From a virus, in IMG/VR virus record IMGVR_UViG_3300046314_000148, positions 48,246 through 112,245 of that record: DNA of 64,000 nt; one strand, written 5' to 3'. Positions 30,073-36,149 of the stretch are shown piece by piece. The position numbers and the translations under genes are program-made. The notes beneath the pieces were generated by a model. It saw only the letters and a list, made by a program, of their open reading frames with translations, made no database searches and had not been told where the DNA came from. Within the stretch, counting starts at the first letter, position 1, and each line of letters starts with the position of its first letter.

Positions 30073-30094
30073 ACTTTAGCATTACCCTCGGACA
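30073..30094 (-). promoter_or_regulatory. TGTCYGA-N9-TANNNT promoter (TAAAGT)
   Basis: TGTCCGA, exactly 9 nt, TAAAGT on the minus strand, following the stop of the gene at 30096. Confidence 0.7.
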
Positions 30095-30095
30095 T

Positions 30096-30281
30096 TTAGC
30101 AACTCCCATCGGTAGGAATCTGCTCTTCTGGCACACCCATCATTCTTAGGACAGACTGGCTTCTGTTGATGAGTCCCTCGAGGTAGTCACCAAACGAATC
30201 GTTGATGTCTAGACCCTCTTTCTCATCGATGAACATAGCGGTATCACTAAGTAGATAGTTGATAATCTCTTCGTTAGTCAT
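30096..30281 (-). CDS. Hypothetical acidic helical protein (61 aa)
   Basis: The ATG at 30281 was preferred to 30326, which would overlap the upstream gene by 41 nt. The product begins MTNEEIINYLLSDTAMF. Function unknown. Confidence 0.55.
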   Translation of the reverse strand: MTNEEIINYLLSDTAMFIDEKEGLDINDSFGDYLEGLINRSQSVLRMMGVPEEQIPTDGSC

Positions 30282-30285
30282 TGCC

Positions 30286-30444
30286 TTAGCCAACTGTTTC
30301 CTCCTCGACCTGAATTGACCAGTCACCGTTAGGCAGCCATTCGTGCTGGGCGATGGCTTGTGAGATTACTTCATCTTCACTTAGTTTCTCATCTGACTCA
30401 ACTTCATACCAAGCAGAGTATTCAATCTCGTAGCGGTATCCCAT
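30286..30444 (-). CDS. Small hypothetical protein (52 aa)
   Basis: The protein has strand YRYEIEYSAWYEVE then helix DEVISQAIAQ and NGDWSIQVEEE. It looks like a small alpha/beta domain. GAGGAGAAC precedes its start and it overlaps the upstream stop by 1 nt. Confidence 0.55.
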   Translation of the reverse strand: MGYRYEIEYSAWYEVESDEKLSEDEVISQAIAQHEWLPNGDWSIQVEEETVG

Positions 30445-30569
30445 TAGTTGTTCTCCTCTTCATACTGGCATAGGCAAGGTGTAACACGGATAAGTCCCCT
30501 GCTTTGGTGAACAAGGGCATAACCCTCGCATGCTTCACAGAAATAGGTTGTGTCTTTGGTCAAGGTCAT
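30444..30569 (-). CDS. Zinc-ribbon micro-protein (41 aa)
   Basis: CEAC and CLC pairs separated by 17 residues. GAAAGGA lies upstream of the ATG. First gene of a five- to six-gene operon driven by the promoter at 30595. Confidence 0.55.
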   Translation of the reverse strand: MTLTKDTTYFCEACEGYALVHQSRGLIRVTPCLCQYEEENN

Positions 30570-30594
30570 AGGGGTTTCCTTTCGTTGTGCTTCC

Positions 30595-30616
30595 ATTATA
30601 GGGGTAGGGTCAGACA
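30595..30616 (-). promoter_or_regulatory. TGTCYGA-N9-TANNNT promoter (TATAAT)
   Basis: Minus strand TGTCTGA, 9 nt, TATAAT, directly after the TAA of the gene ending at 30618. Confidence 0.75.
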
Positions 30617-30617
30617 T

Positions 30618-30818
30618 TTAGTCAAGCCACTTAGAAACATCTTGTCCATTTAGAACTGCTTCCATGAACGGGAACTTCTGGTAGTCTGGTAGGTCTTCCA
30701 AAACCTCAAGGTACTCTTCTGGGAACTCGTTGATGTCGGTAACAATAATGTCATCTCCACCCCAGTTGCCATCACGAGATACGTATAGAGCGTGTGGTGC
30801 AAACTTGGTGTAAGCCAT
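30618..30818 (-). CDS. Hypothetical acidic protein (66 aa)
   Basis: Starts MAYTKFAPHALYVSRDGNWGGDD, ends with an acidic helix region. GGAGAAATC lies before the start. Its promoter is the TGTCCGA-type site at 30845. No known family. Confidence 0.6.
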   Translation of the reverse strand: MAYTKFAPHALYVSRDGNWGGDDIIVTDINEFPEEYLEVLEDLPDYQKFPFMEAVLNGQDVSKWLD

Positions 30819-30844
30819 GATTTCTCCTTTGATTGATTACTATA

Positions 30845-30866
30845 ACTATACAGCTACCCTCGGACA
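30845..30866 (-). promoter_or_regulatory. TGTCYGA-N9-TANNNT promoter (TATAGT)
   Basis: TGTCCGA, 9 nt, TATAGT on the minus strand. Confidence 0.75.
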
Positions 30867-30962
30867 TTATGGGGATTTAATCGGCGTGTCGTAAATAAAA
30901 GTTTTTCTGGCCAGGAGGGGGCGACCCCAGATCACCACAAATGTCAAGCTTGGTTTTTGACA
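30867..30962 (-). promoter_or_regulatory. Leftward boundary module 4
   Basis: ATTATGGGGATTTAA next to N7 and GTCGTAAA (30888-30895), palindrome GGGGGCGACCCC (30917-30928) and hairpin TGTCAA/TTGACA (30942-30962). Confidence 0.6.
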
Positions 30963-31110
30963 GATGCGGTGTGGGGTGCCAAGAGTCCTTGCGGTTGTTC
31001 CTGACTTGCTTCGTTATCGTGTTAGCCCTCACGCTTGTAAGCCGTTGCCTAGGACACTTACAAGAGGTTTGCTGTGAGCAGTTTACCTAGACTTGCTCAG
31101 GTCTTAGTTC
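30963..31110 (-). ncRNA. Structured 150-nt intergenic region
   Basis: No ORF is evident. Two clean inverted repeats are CTTGTAAG (31034-31041)/CTTACAAG (31057-31064) and TGAGCA (31075-31080)/TGCTCA (31094-31099). It follows the gene at 31117 on the leftward transcript, so it is either a long 3' UTR or a small RNA. Confidence 0.35.
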
Positions 31111-31116
31111 ATCTTG

Positions 31117-31566
31117 TTAGATGAGGTCAATAATGGAGGAGTAGGTGCTTGCGTTTACTTCCTCCTGAGTAGTCATACGCAAGATGCGTAGGTTCTGCTC
31201 TAGGACTGCCTTGCGGTTTAGGTGCTTGTTGCCAATCCACTCAGACTGGTTAGGCTTGACTGGTGCTTCAGGTCGTTTAGGGAAGCCAGCAATCTTGTCA
31301 GCATCAAAGTTTAGTTCCATACGACCAGAGTGTCCAAAGTTTAGTCGAATGTCTGAGTTGTAGTCATAGCCAATCTTATTAGCGTTCTTAGCAACAAACT
31401 CTGAAACAAACTTAGCAACCTTCTTCTTGTATGCTTCAGTTTCCTTTTCATACTTCTCAAAGTCAGCAGGGTAGGAAGCGACATCAGCGTCAATCTTAGC
31501 GATAGCAGCCTCAATCTGAGAAATGATAGCGGAGGTAGGAACTTTTACAGAGATAGCACGAGCCAT
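31117..31566 (-). CDS. Hypothetical coiled-coil protein (149 aa)
   Basis: The N-terminal 65 residues are a Lys/Glu coiled coil (IEAAIAKIDADVASYPADFEKYE). A beta-like block (SDIRLNFGHSGRMELNFD) follows. The leader has the shared ACCCC-AAAGAAAG motif. No family is recognised. Confidence 0.6.
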   Translation of the reverse strand: MARAISVKVPTSAIISQIEAAIAKIDADVASYPADFEKYEKETEAYKKKVAKFVSEFVAKNANKIGYDYNSDIRLNFGHSGRMELNFDADKIAGFPKRPEAPVKPNQSEWIGNKHLNRKAVLEQNLRILRMTTQEEVNASTYSSIIDLI

Positions 31567-31592
31567 TAGGGGTATTCTTTCTTTAGGGGTTG

Positions 31593-31650
31593 TTTAGTTA
31601 GTTGGGCAGTTTTTCCAAAAGACATACCCAGGTCTTTATCTCTAACTAAA
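31593..31650 (-). repeat. Inverted repeat between leftward genes
   Basis: TTTAGTTAG (31593-31601) pairs perfectly with CTAACTAAA (31642-31650), enclosing a smaller AGAC/GTCT hairpin. It lies between coding regions and may modulate read-through or RNA processing. Confidence 0.45.
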
Positions 31651-31656
31651 TAGAGT

Positions 31657-31812
31657 TTACTTGTCTGCCTTTACGGTAGACCAACGAGGTGAACCATTCA
31701 CATCAAGACGAACTCGGAACGAGCCGTTCTTGTTTGCTACTACTTCCTGAATAACGCCAGATACCTTTGACTTGGCGGTGGTGAACTGTGAGCCAACAGT
31801 TAGAGTGTTCAT
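31657..31812 (-). CDS. Small beta-rich protein (51 aa)
   Basis: The product has a compact beta pattern (MNTLTVGSQFTTAKSKVSGVI, SFRVRLDVNGSPRWSTV), like a small barrel. Two tandem promoters precede it. Unknown function. Confidence 0.6.
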   Translation of the reverse strand: MNTLTVGSQFTTAKSKVSGVIQEVVANKNGSFRVRLDVNGSPRWSTVKADK

Positions 31813-31877
31813 TTTGCTTCCATTCCGATACGGGTGTATCTGTGTGTTTTGTGATTTACAACTTTTGTTGTATTACT

Positions 31878-31906
31878 ATTATGACAGAAAGAATAGAGAA
31901 TGTCAA
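31878..31906 (-). promoter_or_regulatory. Leftward promoter TTGACA-N17-CATAAT (proximal)
   Basis: TGTCAA 31901-31906 and ATTATG 31878-31883 on the plus strand; 17-nt spacer. Confidence 0.75.
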
Positions 31907-31984
31907 GCACATTTGATAACTAAATGATAACAACATTTCTTTTTTATTCTTCGTGTTTCGTTCTCTGTTCTTCTGTATGTATCT

Positions 31985-32013
31985 ATTATGGGGCATAATG
32001 GTGTGATTGTCAA
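31985..32013 (-). promoter_or_regulatory. Leftward promoter TTGACA-N17-CATAAT (distal)
   Basis: TGTCAA 32008-32013 and ATTATG 31985-31990; 17-nt spacer. It is a second, identical hexamer pair 107 nt upstream of the first. Confidence 0.75.
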
Positions 32014-32049
32014 GTCTAAATGCCCCTTTTTGTTTGTGGGTTTTCACAA

Positions 32050-32134
32050 AATCTGGGGAAAAAGATTGTTCATCTTAAACTTGACAAGACTGATCGTTTG
32101 GGGTCGCCCCCTTTCGGGGGACGTGTCAAACACG
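32050..32134 (-). promoter_or_regulatory. Leftward boundary module 5
   Basis: AATCTGGGGAAAAAG (32050-32064), N7, ATCTTAAA (32072-32079), palindrome GGGGTCGCCCC (32100-32110), hairpin CCCCC-TTTC-GGGGG and a second hairpin CGTGT-CAA-ACACG (32122-32134). Confidence 0.65.
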
Positions 32135-32251
32135 CCAGTCAAAAACAACAGCTAGAATCATCCATGCAACCATTAAAGCAAACGGACCTGCGAATAGGAA
32201 ACATCCCAATAGCATTGGGTCACCGTTTACTTCTTGTTCTTGTTCTGCCAT
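32126..32251 (-). CDS. Small membrane protein (41 aa)
   Basis: One strong hydrophobic helix (LGCFLFAGPFALMVAWMILAVV). It starts inside the upstream gene (25-nt overlap) and its TGA lies within the terminator hairpin. Confidence 0.5.
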   Translation of the reverse strand: MAEQEQEVNGDPMLLGCFLFAGPFALMVAWMILAVVFDWRV

Positions 32252-32376
32252 TTCTCTATTGTCCCTCCAAAGATACCGTCAAAAATCATTAGTACAGCGA
32301 GAATAATCGGGAATAGCAAGTATAACGCAAAAAGGCCTAAGATAGCAAAGATAAATAGCCATAGGATTATTTCCAT
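32227..32376 (-). CDS. Small membrane protein (49 aa)
   Basis: A long hydrophobic stretch (ILWLFIFAILGLFALYLLFP) and a second one (IILAVLMIF) followed by a basic tail. It overlaps the stop of the upstream gene by 1 nt. Confidence 0.5.
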   Translation of the reverse strand: MEIILWLFIFAILGLFALYLLFPIILAVLMIFDGIFGGTIEKWQNKNKK

Positions 32377-32897
32377 TATTGGGCAGACCCCCTAACAACA
32401 ATCCAGATTAGAGCCTGCATTGAGCGTGGCGTCATCCCATACTTAGCTGCAACTGTAGTTACAGCGTCTGCCATAACCTTATACTGGGCTTGAGTAGGTG
32501 ACTTCTTTTCAATACCTAGGGCACGTAACATCCATACGTCAATAACAACGGCATTCTCATTGCCTGCAATAGCACGTGCAAAGGCGTTAGTCTTCTGACC
32601 CTTGAGAGCGTCAAATCCCATAGTGAGAGCATTGTTAGCCATTACGATATTGTTCTTTAGGCAAGTTACTGGTTCCCCTAGTGAGAATTGAATAGCACGT
32701 GCAACATTTACTGACCAACGTTCACGTGGTGAGAATGCCGAGACAACACTTGCCCCGACGTCAAGGGTAGTGTCAAGGTTACGTGCAACCTGTTCTGCAA
32801 TACGTTCAGCGTCAACATACCATTTACTGGCTTGTTCAACCTGACCGAATGTAGCCTTCTTAGCAATATCCGAATAAATCTTTACGTAGTTAGTCAT
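32376..32897 (-). CDS. DUF7178-like phage protein (HhH glycosylase-like)
   Basis: Blocks ASVVSAFSPRERWSVNVARA, KTNAFARAIAGNENAVVIDVWMLRALG and GMTPRSMQALIWIVVRG are shared by a family of phage and bacterial proteins. The W-x-R-A and helix pattern resemble HhH-GPD folds, so a DNA or nucleotide role is possible. 173 residues; leader carries the shared motif. Confidence 0.6.
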   Translation of the reverse strand: MTNYVKIYSDIAKKATFGQVEQASKWYVDAERIAEQVARNLDTTLDVGASVVSAFSPRERWSVNVARAIQFSLGEPVTCLKNNIVMANNALTMGFDALKGQKTNAFARAIAGNENAVVIDVWMLRALGIEKKSPTQAQYKVMADAVTTVAAKYGMTPRSMQALIWIVVRGSAQ

Positions 32898-32930
32898 TGG
32901 GGTATTTCTTTCTCTTGGGGTTGTTAGATT

Positions 32931-32959
32931 AGTTTAGCAAACTTATTAGATAAAGTCAA
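32931..32959 (-). promoter_or_regulatory. Leftward promoter TTGACT-N17-TAAACT
   Basis: AGTCAA 32954-32959 and AGTTTA 32931-32936; it overlaps the stop of the upstream micro-gene. Confidence 0.65.
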
Positions 32960-33068
32960 ACACATCGCCATCGAATCCGCCAATATCTAGATCCGCCATT
33001 AGTTCGCTTGGGCTGATCTCACCCTCGGCCATCATTGCGAATAGTTCCCTTACGTACTCTTCATCCAT
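32946..33068 (-). CDS. Acidic micro-protein (40 aa)
   Basis: Helical acidic peptide (EYVRELFAMMAEGEISPSELMADLDI). Starts at TAATG with its neighbour. Unknown. Confidence 0.5.
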   Translation of the reverse strand: MDEEYVRELFAMMAEGEISPSELMADLDIGGFDGDVFDFI

Positions 33069-33160
33069 TATTTTACCTTATCTAGAATTATCATTAGTTC
33101 TACCAACTGTTCATCAGTTAGTTTATCTATTGCATCATTATTGATTACATTATCAAACAT
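33068..33160 (-). CDS. Micro-protein (30 aa)
   Basis: Short helical peptide (DKLTDEQLVELMIILDKVK) between two TAATG-like junctions. Coupling to both neighbours supports it; length argues caution. Confidence 0.4.
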   Translation of the reverse strand: MFDNVINNDAIDKLTDEQLVELMIILDKVK

Positions 33161-33432
33161 TAGTCTTCCTCTTCCATGCACCATGCGTCTAGGCGGTATG
33201 AATTGATTACATCAATAGCAGATACCTTATCGCTGCCACGGAATGATACGCCATCGGGAAGGGTAATCGTGCGGTTGTAGTCATCTTCCCAGTAAGCGTC
33301 AATTGCTTCAACGGCAGTAGGAATCATGCCTAGTGGAATCGGTGGATAGCAATTGCTTCTAAAGTGCATTGCCAACTGAGTTTCTAGTGTTTCGTTTAGT
33401 CCTGCAATATCCATTGCGGTTGCCATGCCCAT
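33160..33432 (-). CDS. Hypothetical protein (90 aa)
   Basis: Alpha/beta protein starting MGMATAMDIAGLNETLETQL with a Pro-rich centre and acidic end. Its leader has GAAAGG and the shared C-tract motif. Unknown family. Confidence 0.6.
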   Translation of the reverse strand: MGMATAMDIAGLNETLETQLAMHFRSNCYPPIPLGMIPTAVEAIDAYWEDDYNRTITLPDGVSFRGSDKVSAIDVINSYRLDAWCMEEED

Positions 33433-33462
33433 AGTGAGCCTTTCTTTTGGGGTTATAGAATA

Positions 33463-33491
33463 AGTTTACAGGATTAGTTACTCATTGTCAA
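33463..33491 (-). promoter_or_regulatory. Leftward promoter TTGACA-N17-TAAACT
   Basis: TGTCAA 33486-33491 and AGTTTA 33463-33468; the -35 lies within the end of the upstream gene. Confidence 0.7.
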
Positions 33492-33630
33492 GGGCTTTAC
33501 GCAACTTTTCTTGGCGTGTCCCCTTGTATTTTTTAGGCGTGACGACTTGCTTCTTGCCTGCCTTTAGCATATTGTGGAATAAGGCTTGCGACTCAGCCTT
33601 GCGTCTCGCTTCATTTCTTTTACCTAACAT
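33478..33630 (-). CDS. Small basic protein (50 aa)
   Basis: Lys/Arg-rich throughout (KRNEARRKAESQ, KAGKKQVVTPKKYKG), suggesting nucleic-acid binding. Leaderless by position: TAAAGT is 6 nt before the ATG. Confidence 0.55.
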   Translation of the reverse strand: MLGKRNEARRKAESQALFHNMLKAGKKQVVTPKKYKGTRQEKLRKALDNE

Positions 33631-33636
33631 ACTAAA

Positions 33637-33658
33637 ACTTTATCACGAACCTCAGACA
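33637..33658 (-). promoter_or_regulatory. TGTCYGA-N9-TANNNT promoter (TAAAGT)
   Basis: TGTCTGA, 9 nt, TAAAGT on the minus strand. Confidence 0.75.
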
Positions 33659-33667
33659 TTTTGGGGA

Positions 33668-33752
33668 ATTCGGGGAAACTTTCTTAACTATCTTAAACTT
33701 GACAAATAGGGTAAAAAGGGGCGGCCAGATCCAGGAGCCTTTGTCAAGCTCC
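33668..33752 (-). promoter_or_regulatory. Leftward boundary module 6
   Basis: Element with CGGGGAAACTTT, N7 (33683-33689), ATCTTAAA (33690-33697); palindrome GGGGCGGCC (33718-33726); hairpin GGAGC/GCTCC (33734-33752) with TTTGTCAA in the loop. Confidence 0.6.
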
Positions 33753-33767
33753 CAGTCTGGCGTGTCG

Positions 33768-33938
33768 CTAAAGTCCCTTTACGGCATTACGAAAACGAAT
33801 CTCATCAAAGCGAGGATTGTCACTCTTGAACATAGAAACGAAATCGCCAACCATCTTTGTGAATAGGGCAGGGTGGGTCTTGTCGCTTGCGTAGTGTAGA
33901 ATCTTTGCGGTTTCAACATAGTCTTTACGGGTCATCAT
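33768..33938 (-). CDS. Small hypothetical protein (56 aa)
   Basis: Two start codons in tandem (ATGATG). Contains TRKDYVETAKILHYASD, DFVSMFKSDNPRFDEIRFRNAV. Helical. Function unknown; recurrent type in actinophages. Confidence 0.55.
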   Translation of the reverse strand: MMTRKDYVETAKILHYASDKTHPALFTKMVGDFVSMFKSDNPRFDEIRFRNAVKGL

Positions 33939-33940
33939 TA

Positions 33941-34117
33941 TTAGTTACCACGGTTTTCTGCTAGGCGTAGGATAAACTGGGCAGTCTTTAGGTCAACTGC
34001 GGCTGAGGCATAGCCAACCATCGTGGCTAGGGCTAGGTCATTACGGTCACCAAACTCTGCGTTTAGAATAGCAAGAGCCTTGTCCATTAGTTCTAGTGAG
34101 TTCTTTTCCATTTTCAT
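33941..34117 (-). CDS. Hypothetical helical protein (58 aa)
   Basis: The first in-frame ATG (34162) lies inside the TGTCTGA promoter motif, upstream of the -10, so it cannot be the start. The ATG at 34117 follows AGCAGGA. The product is helical (SLELMDKALAILNAEFGD). Function unknown. Confidence 0.6.
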   Translation of the reverse strand: MKMEKNSLELMDKALAILNAEFGDRNDLALATMVGYASAAVDLKTAQFILRLAENRGN

Positions 34118-34139
34118 TTCCTGCTCTTTAGATGTTTTT

Positions 34140-34161
34140 AGTTTAGCAGTAGGGTCAGACA
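34140..34161 (-). promoter_or_regulatory. TGTCYGA-N9-TANNNT promoter (TAAACT)
   Basis: TGTCTGA, 9 nt, TAAACT on the minus strand, right after the stop at 34163. Confidence 0.75.
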
Positions 34162-34162
34162 T

Positions 34163-34294
34163 TTATTTGAATGACTCAACCATTATGATTGGGTATTCCA
34201 GTCCAAACTTGAAAAGGTCACGGGTATCGACAGCGGACACGGTCATTACTCCGTCAAGTAGGAATGTAACCTTTAGCATTTCTGACTTTGGCAT
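34163..34294 (-). CDS. Small hypothetical protein (43 aa)
   Basis: Beta-like (MLKVTFLLDGVMTVSAVDTRDLF). It resembles the product at 35338-35472 in its opening (KVT.LLDG), so these may be paralogues. Unknown function. Confidence 0.5.
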   Translation of the reverse strand: MPKSEMLKVTFLLDGVMTVSAVDTRDLFKFGLEYPIIMVESFK

Positions 34295-34324
34295 TAGTTG
34301 CCCTTTCTTTTTGATTATAGATTT

Positions 34325-34346
34325 ATCTTAGCATGGGGGTCAGACA
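34325..34346 (-). promoter_or_regulatory. TGTCYGA-N9-TANNNT promoter (TAAGAT)
   Basis: TGTCTGA, 9 nt, TAAGAT on the minus strand. Confidence 0.7.
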
Positions 34347-34347
34347 T

Positions 34348-34488
34348 TTAAATAAAGTCTTCGACATCCAAACCAAGATAGACAATGGCTTTTGCTAGAG
34401 GTAGCAGTCCATCAAGTTCATCGCAGTTTGGGCAAACAACTGTGTCGCTAGTGAAAACACCCTCGCAGTATACGCACATCTTGTCCAT
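34348..34488 (-). CDS. Zinc-ribbon micro-protein (46 aa)
   Basis: CVYC and CPNC separated by 11 residues, then a hydrophobic/acidic helix. No ribosome site stands out beyond GGAAAAC. Confidence 0.55.
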   Translation of the reverse strand: MDKMCVYCEGVFTSDTVVCPNCDELDGLLPLAKAIVYLGLDVEDFI

Positions 34489-34515
34489 TTAGTTTTCCTT
34501 TCTTCTGATACTAAA

Positions 34516-34537
34516 AGACTAGCACAAGCCACAGACA
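34516..34537 (-). promoter_or_regulatory. TGTCYGA-N9-TANNNT promoter (TAGTCT)
   Basis: TGTCTGT (last base differs), 9 nt, TAGTCT on the minus strand. Confidence 0.6.
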
Positions 34538-34582
34538 TTTATAGCCAAAACACGACTTTTTTCTTTGTAAGTTTCTACAAGC

Positions 34583-34667
34583 TTTTGGGGGATCTTTTGT
34601 AGACTACGTAAGTTATCCACAGAGTTATCCACAGGGGGCGACCCCGAAGGGGCCGATTTGTCAAATC
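34583..34667 (-). promoter_or_regulatory. Leftward boundary module 7 with two DnaA boxes
   Basis: TTTTGGGGGATCTTT, N7, TACGTAAG (34605-34612), then TTATCCACA twice (34613-34621 and 34625-34633), palindrome GGGGGCGACCCC (34634-34645) with adjoining CCCCGAAGGGG hairpin, and GATTTG-T-CAAATC (34655-34667). Confidence 0.6.
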
Positions 34668-34860
34668 AATCGAATGACCATTGGGAAGCATACATCTCCC
34701 CGATAGCCTCGTCACGAAGGTGGCGGTCTTCCGCCTGTCGCAGATACTCCTTCTGCTCAGGGGTCATGGCTGCGTCAAGGGCAGCCTGCTCCTCCTGCCA
34801 AGCGAGGAAAGCCTCGAACTCAGCCTGGACTTCTTCTTGGGTCATCTCTGATAGAAACAT
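34666..34860 (-). CDS. Acidic helical protein (64 aa)
   Basis: Gln/Glu/Ala-rich helices (EEVQAEFEAFLAWQEEQAALDAAM). The second methionine (MTQEEV) is an alternative start. Unknown role. Confidence 0.6.
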   Translation of the reverse strand: MFLSEMTQEEVQAEFEAFLAWQEEQAALDAAMTPEQKEYLRQAEDRHLRDEAIGEMYASQWSFD

Positions 34861-34883
34861 AGTTTACCTTTCGTTATAAGATA

Positions 34884-34905
34884 AATCTAGCATAGGGGTC
34901 AGACA
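34884..34905 (-). promoter_or_regulatory. TGTCYGA-N9-TANNNT promoter combined with TTGACA
   Basis: TGTCTGA, 9 nt, TAGATT. This copy also has a canonical TTGACA 17 nt before the -10, so both promoter types coincide. Confidence 0.75.
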
Positions 34906-34928
34906 TTGTCAAATCCAACACGCCAACA

Positions 34929-35007
34929 TTCGGGGGGAAGATCTCGATCATCTTAACTTGACAGCTTGGATCTTTTGGGGCCGCCCCTTTCGGGGTAGTT
35001 TGTCAAA
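34929..35007 (-). promoter_or_regulatory. Leftward boundary module 8
   Basis: Element with CGGGGGGAAGAT, N7 (34943-34949), ATCTTAAC (34950-34957); palindrome GGGGCCGCCCC (34977-34987), CCCCTTTCGGGG hairpin and TTTGTCAAA (34999-35007). Confidence 0.6.
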
Positions 35008-35019
35008 TCGGACACGCTG

Positions 35020-35241
35020 TTAGGCTAGAACCTTATCTAGAACCTTGGCAATCTGAGGGTAGAACACTAGGGCAACCGCTAGAGTGATACCAATCTTTAC
35101 ACCAGCAAAGAAAACATTTTCAACGGTATCGCTAGGCTCTGCCCCTGCTAGCAGAATGAACAGATACAGGGCTAGATAAGTGCCAGCAACAACAGGGATA
35201 GCAACAACACCAGCGATTAGGCGACGGATAGCAAACTTCAT
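35020..35241 (-). CDS. Membrane protein with two or three spans (73 aa)
   Basis: Basic N-terminus, helix at about 9-33 (IAGVVAIPVVAGTYLALYLFILLAG), a polar turn, then a second segment at 45-62 (VKIGITLAVALVFYPQI). The size and topology fit a small holin-like or pore protein, but no family is recognised. Confidence 0.55.
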   Translation of the reverse strand: MKFAIRRLIAGVVAIPVVAGTYLALYLFILLAGAEPSDTVENVFFAGVKIGITLAVALVFYPQIAKVLDKVLA

Positions 35242-35245
35242 TGGG

Positions 35246-35338
35246 TTACTCGCTCTCAGGGGTAGTGAATAGGTCAGACGGGTTAGATAGCATTATGTCA
35301 ATCTGATAAATCAGGGTTTCCATTTCTTCGATAGTCAT
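35246..35338 (-). CDS. Micro-protein (30 aa)
   Basis: Acidic helical peptide (MTIEEMETLIYQIDIML). Starts at TAATG with its upstream neighbour. Unknown. Confidence 0.45.
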   Translation of the reverse strand: MTIEEMETLIYQIDIMLSNPSDLFTTPESE

Positions 35339-35472
35339 TAGATAACCTCGAACTCTAGGATTTCGTTAGCAAAGAACTTGTCGCTGTAAAACTTCATTAG
35401 CATTTCAGCGTGGATTGGGTCATAGGATGGGGTGATGATTGAGCCGTCTAGTAGGGTTACTTTGATTGTCAT
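35338..35472 (-). CDS. Small hypothetical protein (44 aa)
   Basis: Opening MTIKVTLLDGSIITPSYDP resembles the product at 34163-34294. Driven by the TGTCTGA-type promoter at 35501. Unknown. Confidence 0.5.
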   Translation of the reverse strand: MTIKVTLLDGSIITPSYDPIHAEMLMKFYSDKFFANEILEFEVI

Positions 35473-35500
35473 TTCTTTTTCCTTTTCTCTTTATGCTATA

Positions 35501-35522
35501 AGTCTAGGGTATGGGTCAGACA
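35501..35522 (-). promoter_or_regulatory. TGTCYGA-N9-TANNNT promoter (TAGACT)
   Basis: TGTCTGA, 9 nt, TAGACT on the minus strand, after the stop at 35527. Confidence 0.75.
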
Positions 35523-35526
35523 ATGT

Positions 35527-35643
35527 CTAGTTAGACACGCCGTATTGTGCTACGCAAGACTCGCAAGCCTTTTCGTTGTTGTAGAGGTTACCCTCGCAGA
35601 TTACACAGTGTCCTGTTGCTACATTTACCTTTAGTGAGTTCAT
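35527..35643 (-). CDS. Zinc-ribbon micro-protein (38 aa)
   Basis: CVIC and CESC pairs separated by 11 residues. GGAG precedes its start. First gene of the leftmost-reading cluster, with the promoter at 35688. Confidence 0.55.
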   Translation of the reverse strand: MNSLKVNVATGHCVICEGNLYNNEKACESCVAQYGVSN

Positions 35644-35687
35644 CTCGAACTCCTTTCTTTTTTATTTCTTTTTCTTTATCTATATAT

Positions 35688-35716
35688 ATTCAAACATACA
35701 TTAGGGGATTTGTCAA
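35688..35716 (-). promoter_or_regulatory. Leftward promoter TTGACA-N17-TTGAAT
   Basis: TGTCAA 35711-35716 and ATTCAA 35688-35693; 17 nt between. It is the rightmost leftward promoter. Confidence 0.6.
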
Positions 35717-35745
35717 GTCTATTTAGGTAAACATTAGGTTAACAA

Positions 35746-35807
35746 CTATCCACAGATCGATCAAGTTATCCACAGGGGGCGACCCTAAAAATAGCTATTT
35801 GTCAAAT
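35746..35807. promoter_or_regulatory. DnaA boxes with palindrome (module 9) at the divergent switch
   Basis: CTATCCACA (35746-35754), TTATCCACA (35766-35774), palindrome GGGGGCGACCC (35775-35785), ATTTGTCAAAT (35797-35807). It sits between the leftward block and the first rightward gene at 35951. The interval 35717-35950 has no gene. Confidence 0.55.
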
Positions 35808-35950
35808 CAGACACACCCATAGGGTCAAGATCCCGTTACAAAAACGTTATAAAAAACTTTTGCGACACGCCGAGGGAAAATTTGACAAATGGTTATTAGT
35901 ATGATTAACTATATATAGATAAAGATAGTTACTAAAAGAAAGGAGCCAAC

Positions 35951-36148
35951 ATGATTGGTTCACTAGAAAAGATGGTTATGTTCCCTAACGCTCAGCGTGG
36001 ATTCTCAGCAGTTATCGTTGAGACAGGAACAATCGCTCAGGCAAGAGAGATTGCTTACAAATGGGTTGCTCAGGGTTGCCCTCTAGGCGAGGGACTAATG
36101 GAATCCTTCCCAGAAATCAAAAGGTTCATTAGAGAACGCAAGTTCTAA
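35951..36148 (+). CDS. Hypothetical protein (65 aa)
   Basis: AAAGGAG precedes the ATG, and TTGACA at about 35881 gives a plausible promoter. The product is an alpha/beta protein (VIVETGTIAQAREIAYKWVAQGCPLGEGLM) with a basic end. Unknown. Confidence 0.6.
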   Translation: MIGSLEKMVMFPNAQRGFSAVIVETGTIAQAREIAYKWVAQGCPLGEGLMESFPEIKRFIRERKF

Positions 36149-36149
36149 A

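Noticed and set aside
31856-32047. Minus-strand ORF of 63 codons
   Set aside because: It spans both tandem TTGACA-N17-CATAAT promoters and has a low-complexity composition, so it is probably leader sequence.
34118-34162. Upstream ATG for the 33941-34117 gene
   Set aside because: This ATG lies within the promoter, upstream of the -10, so it would not be transcribed.
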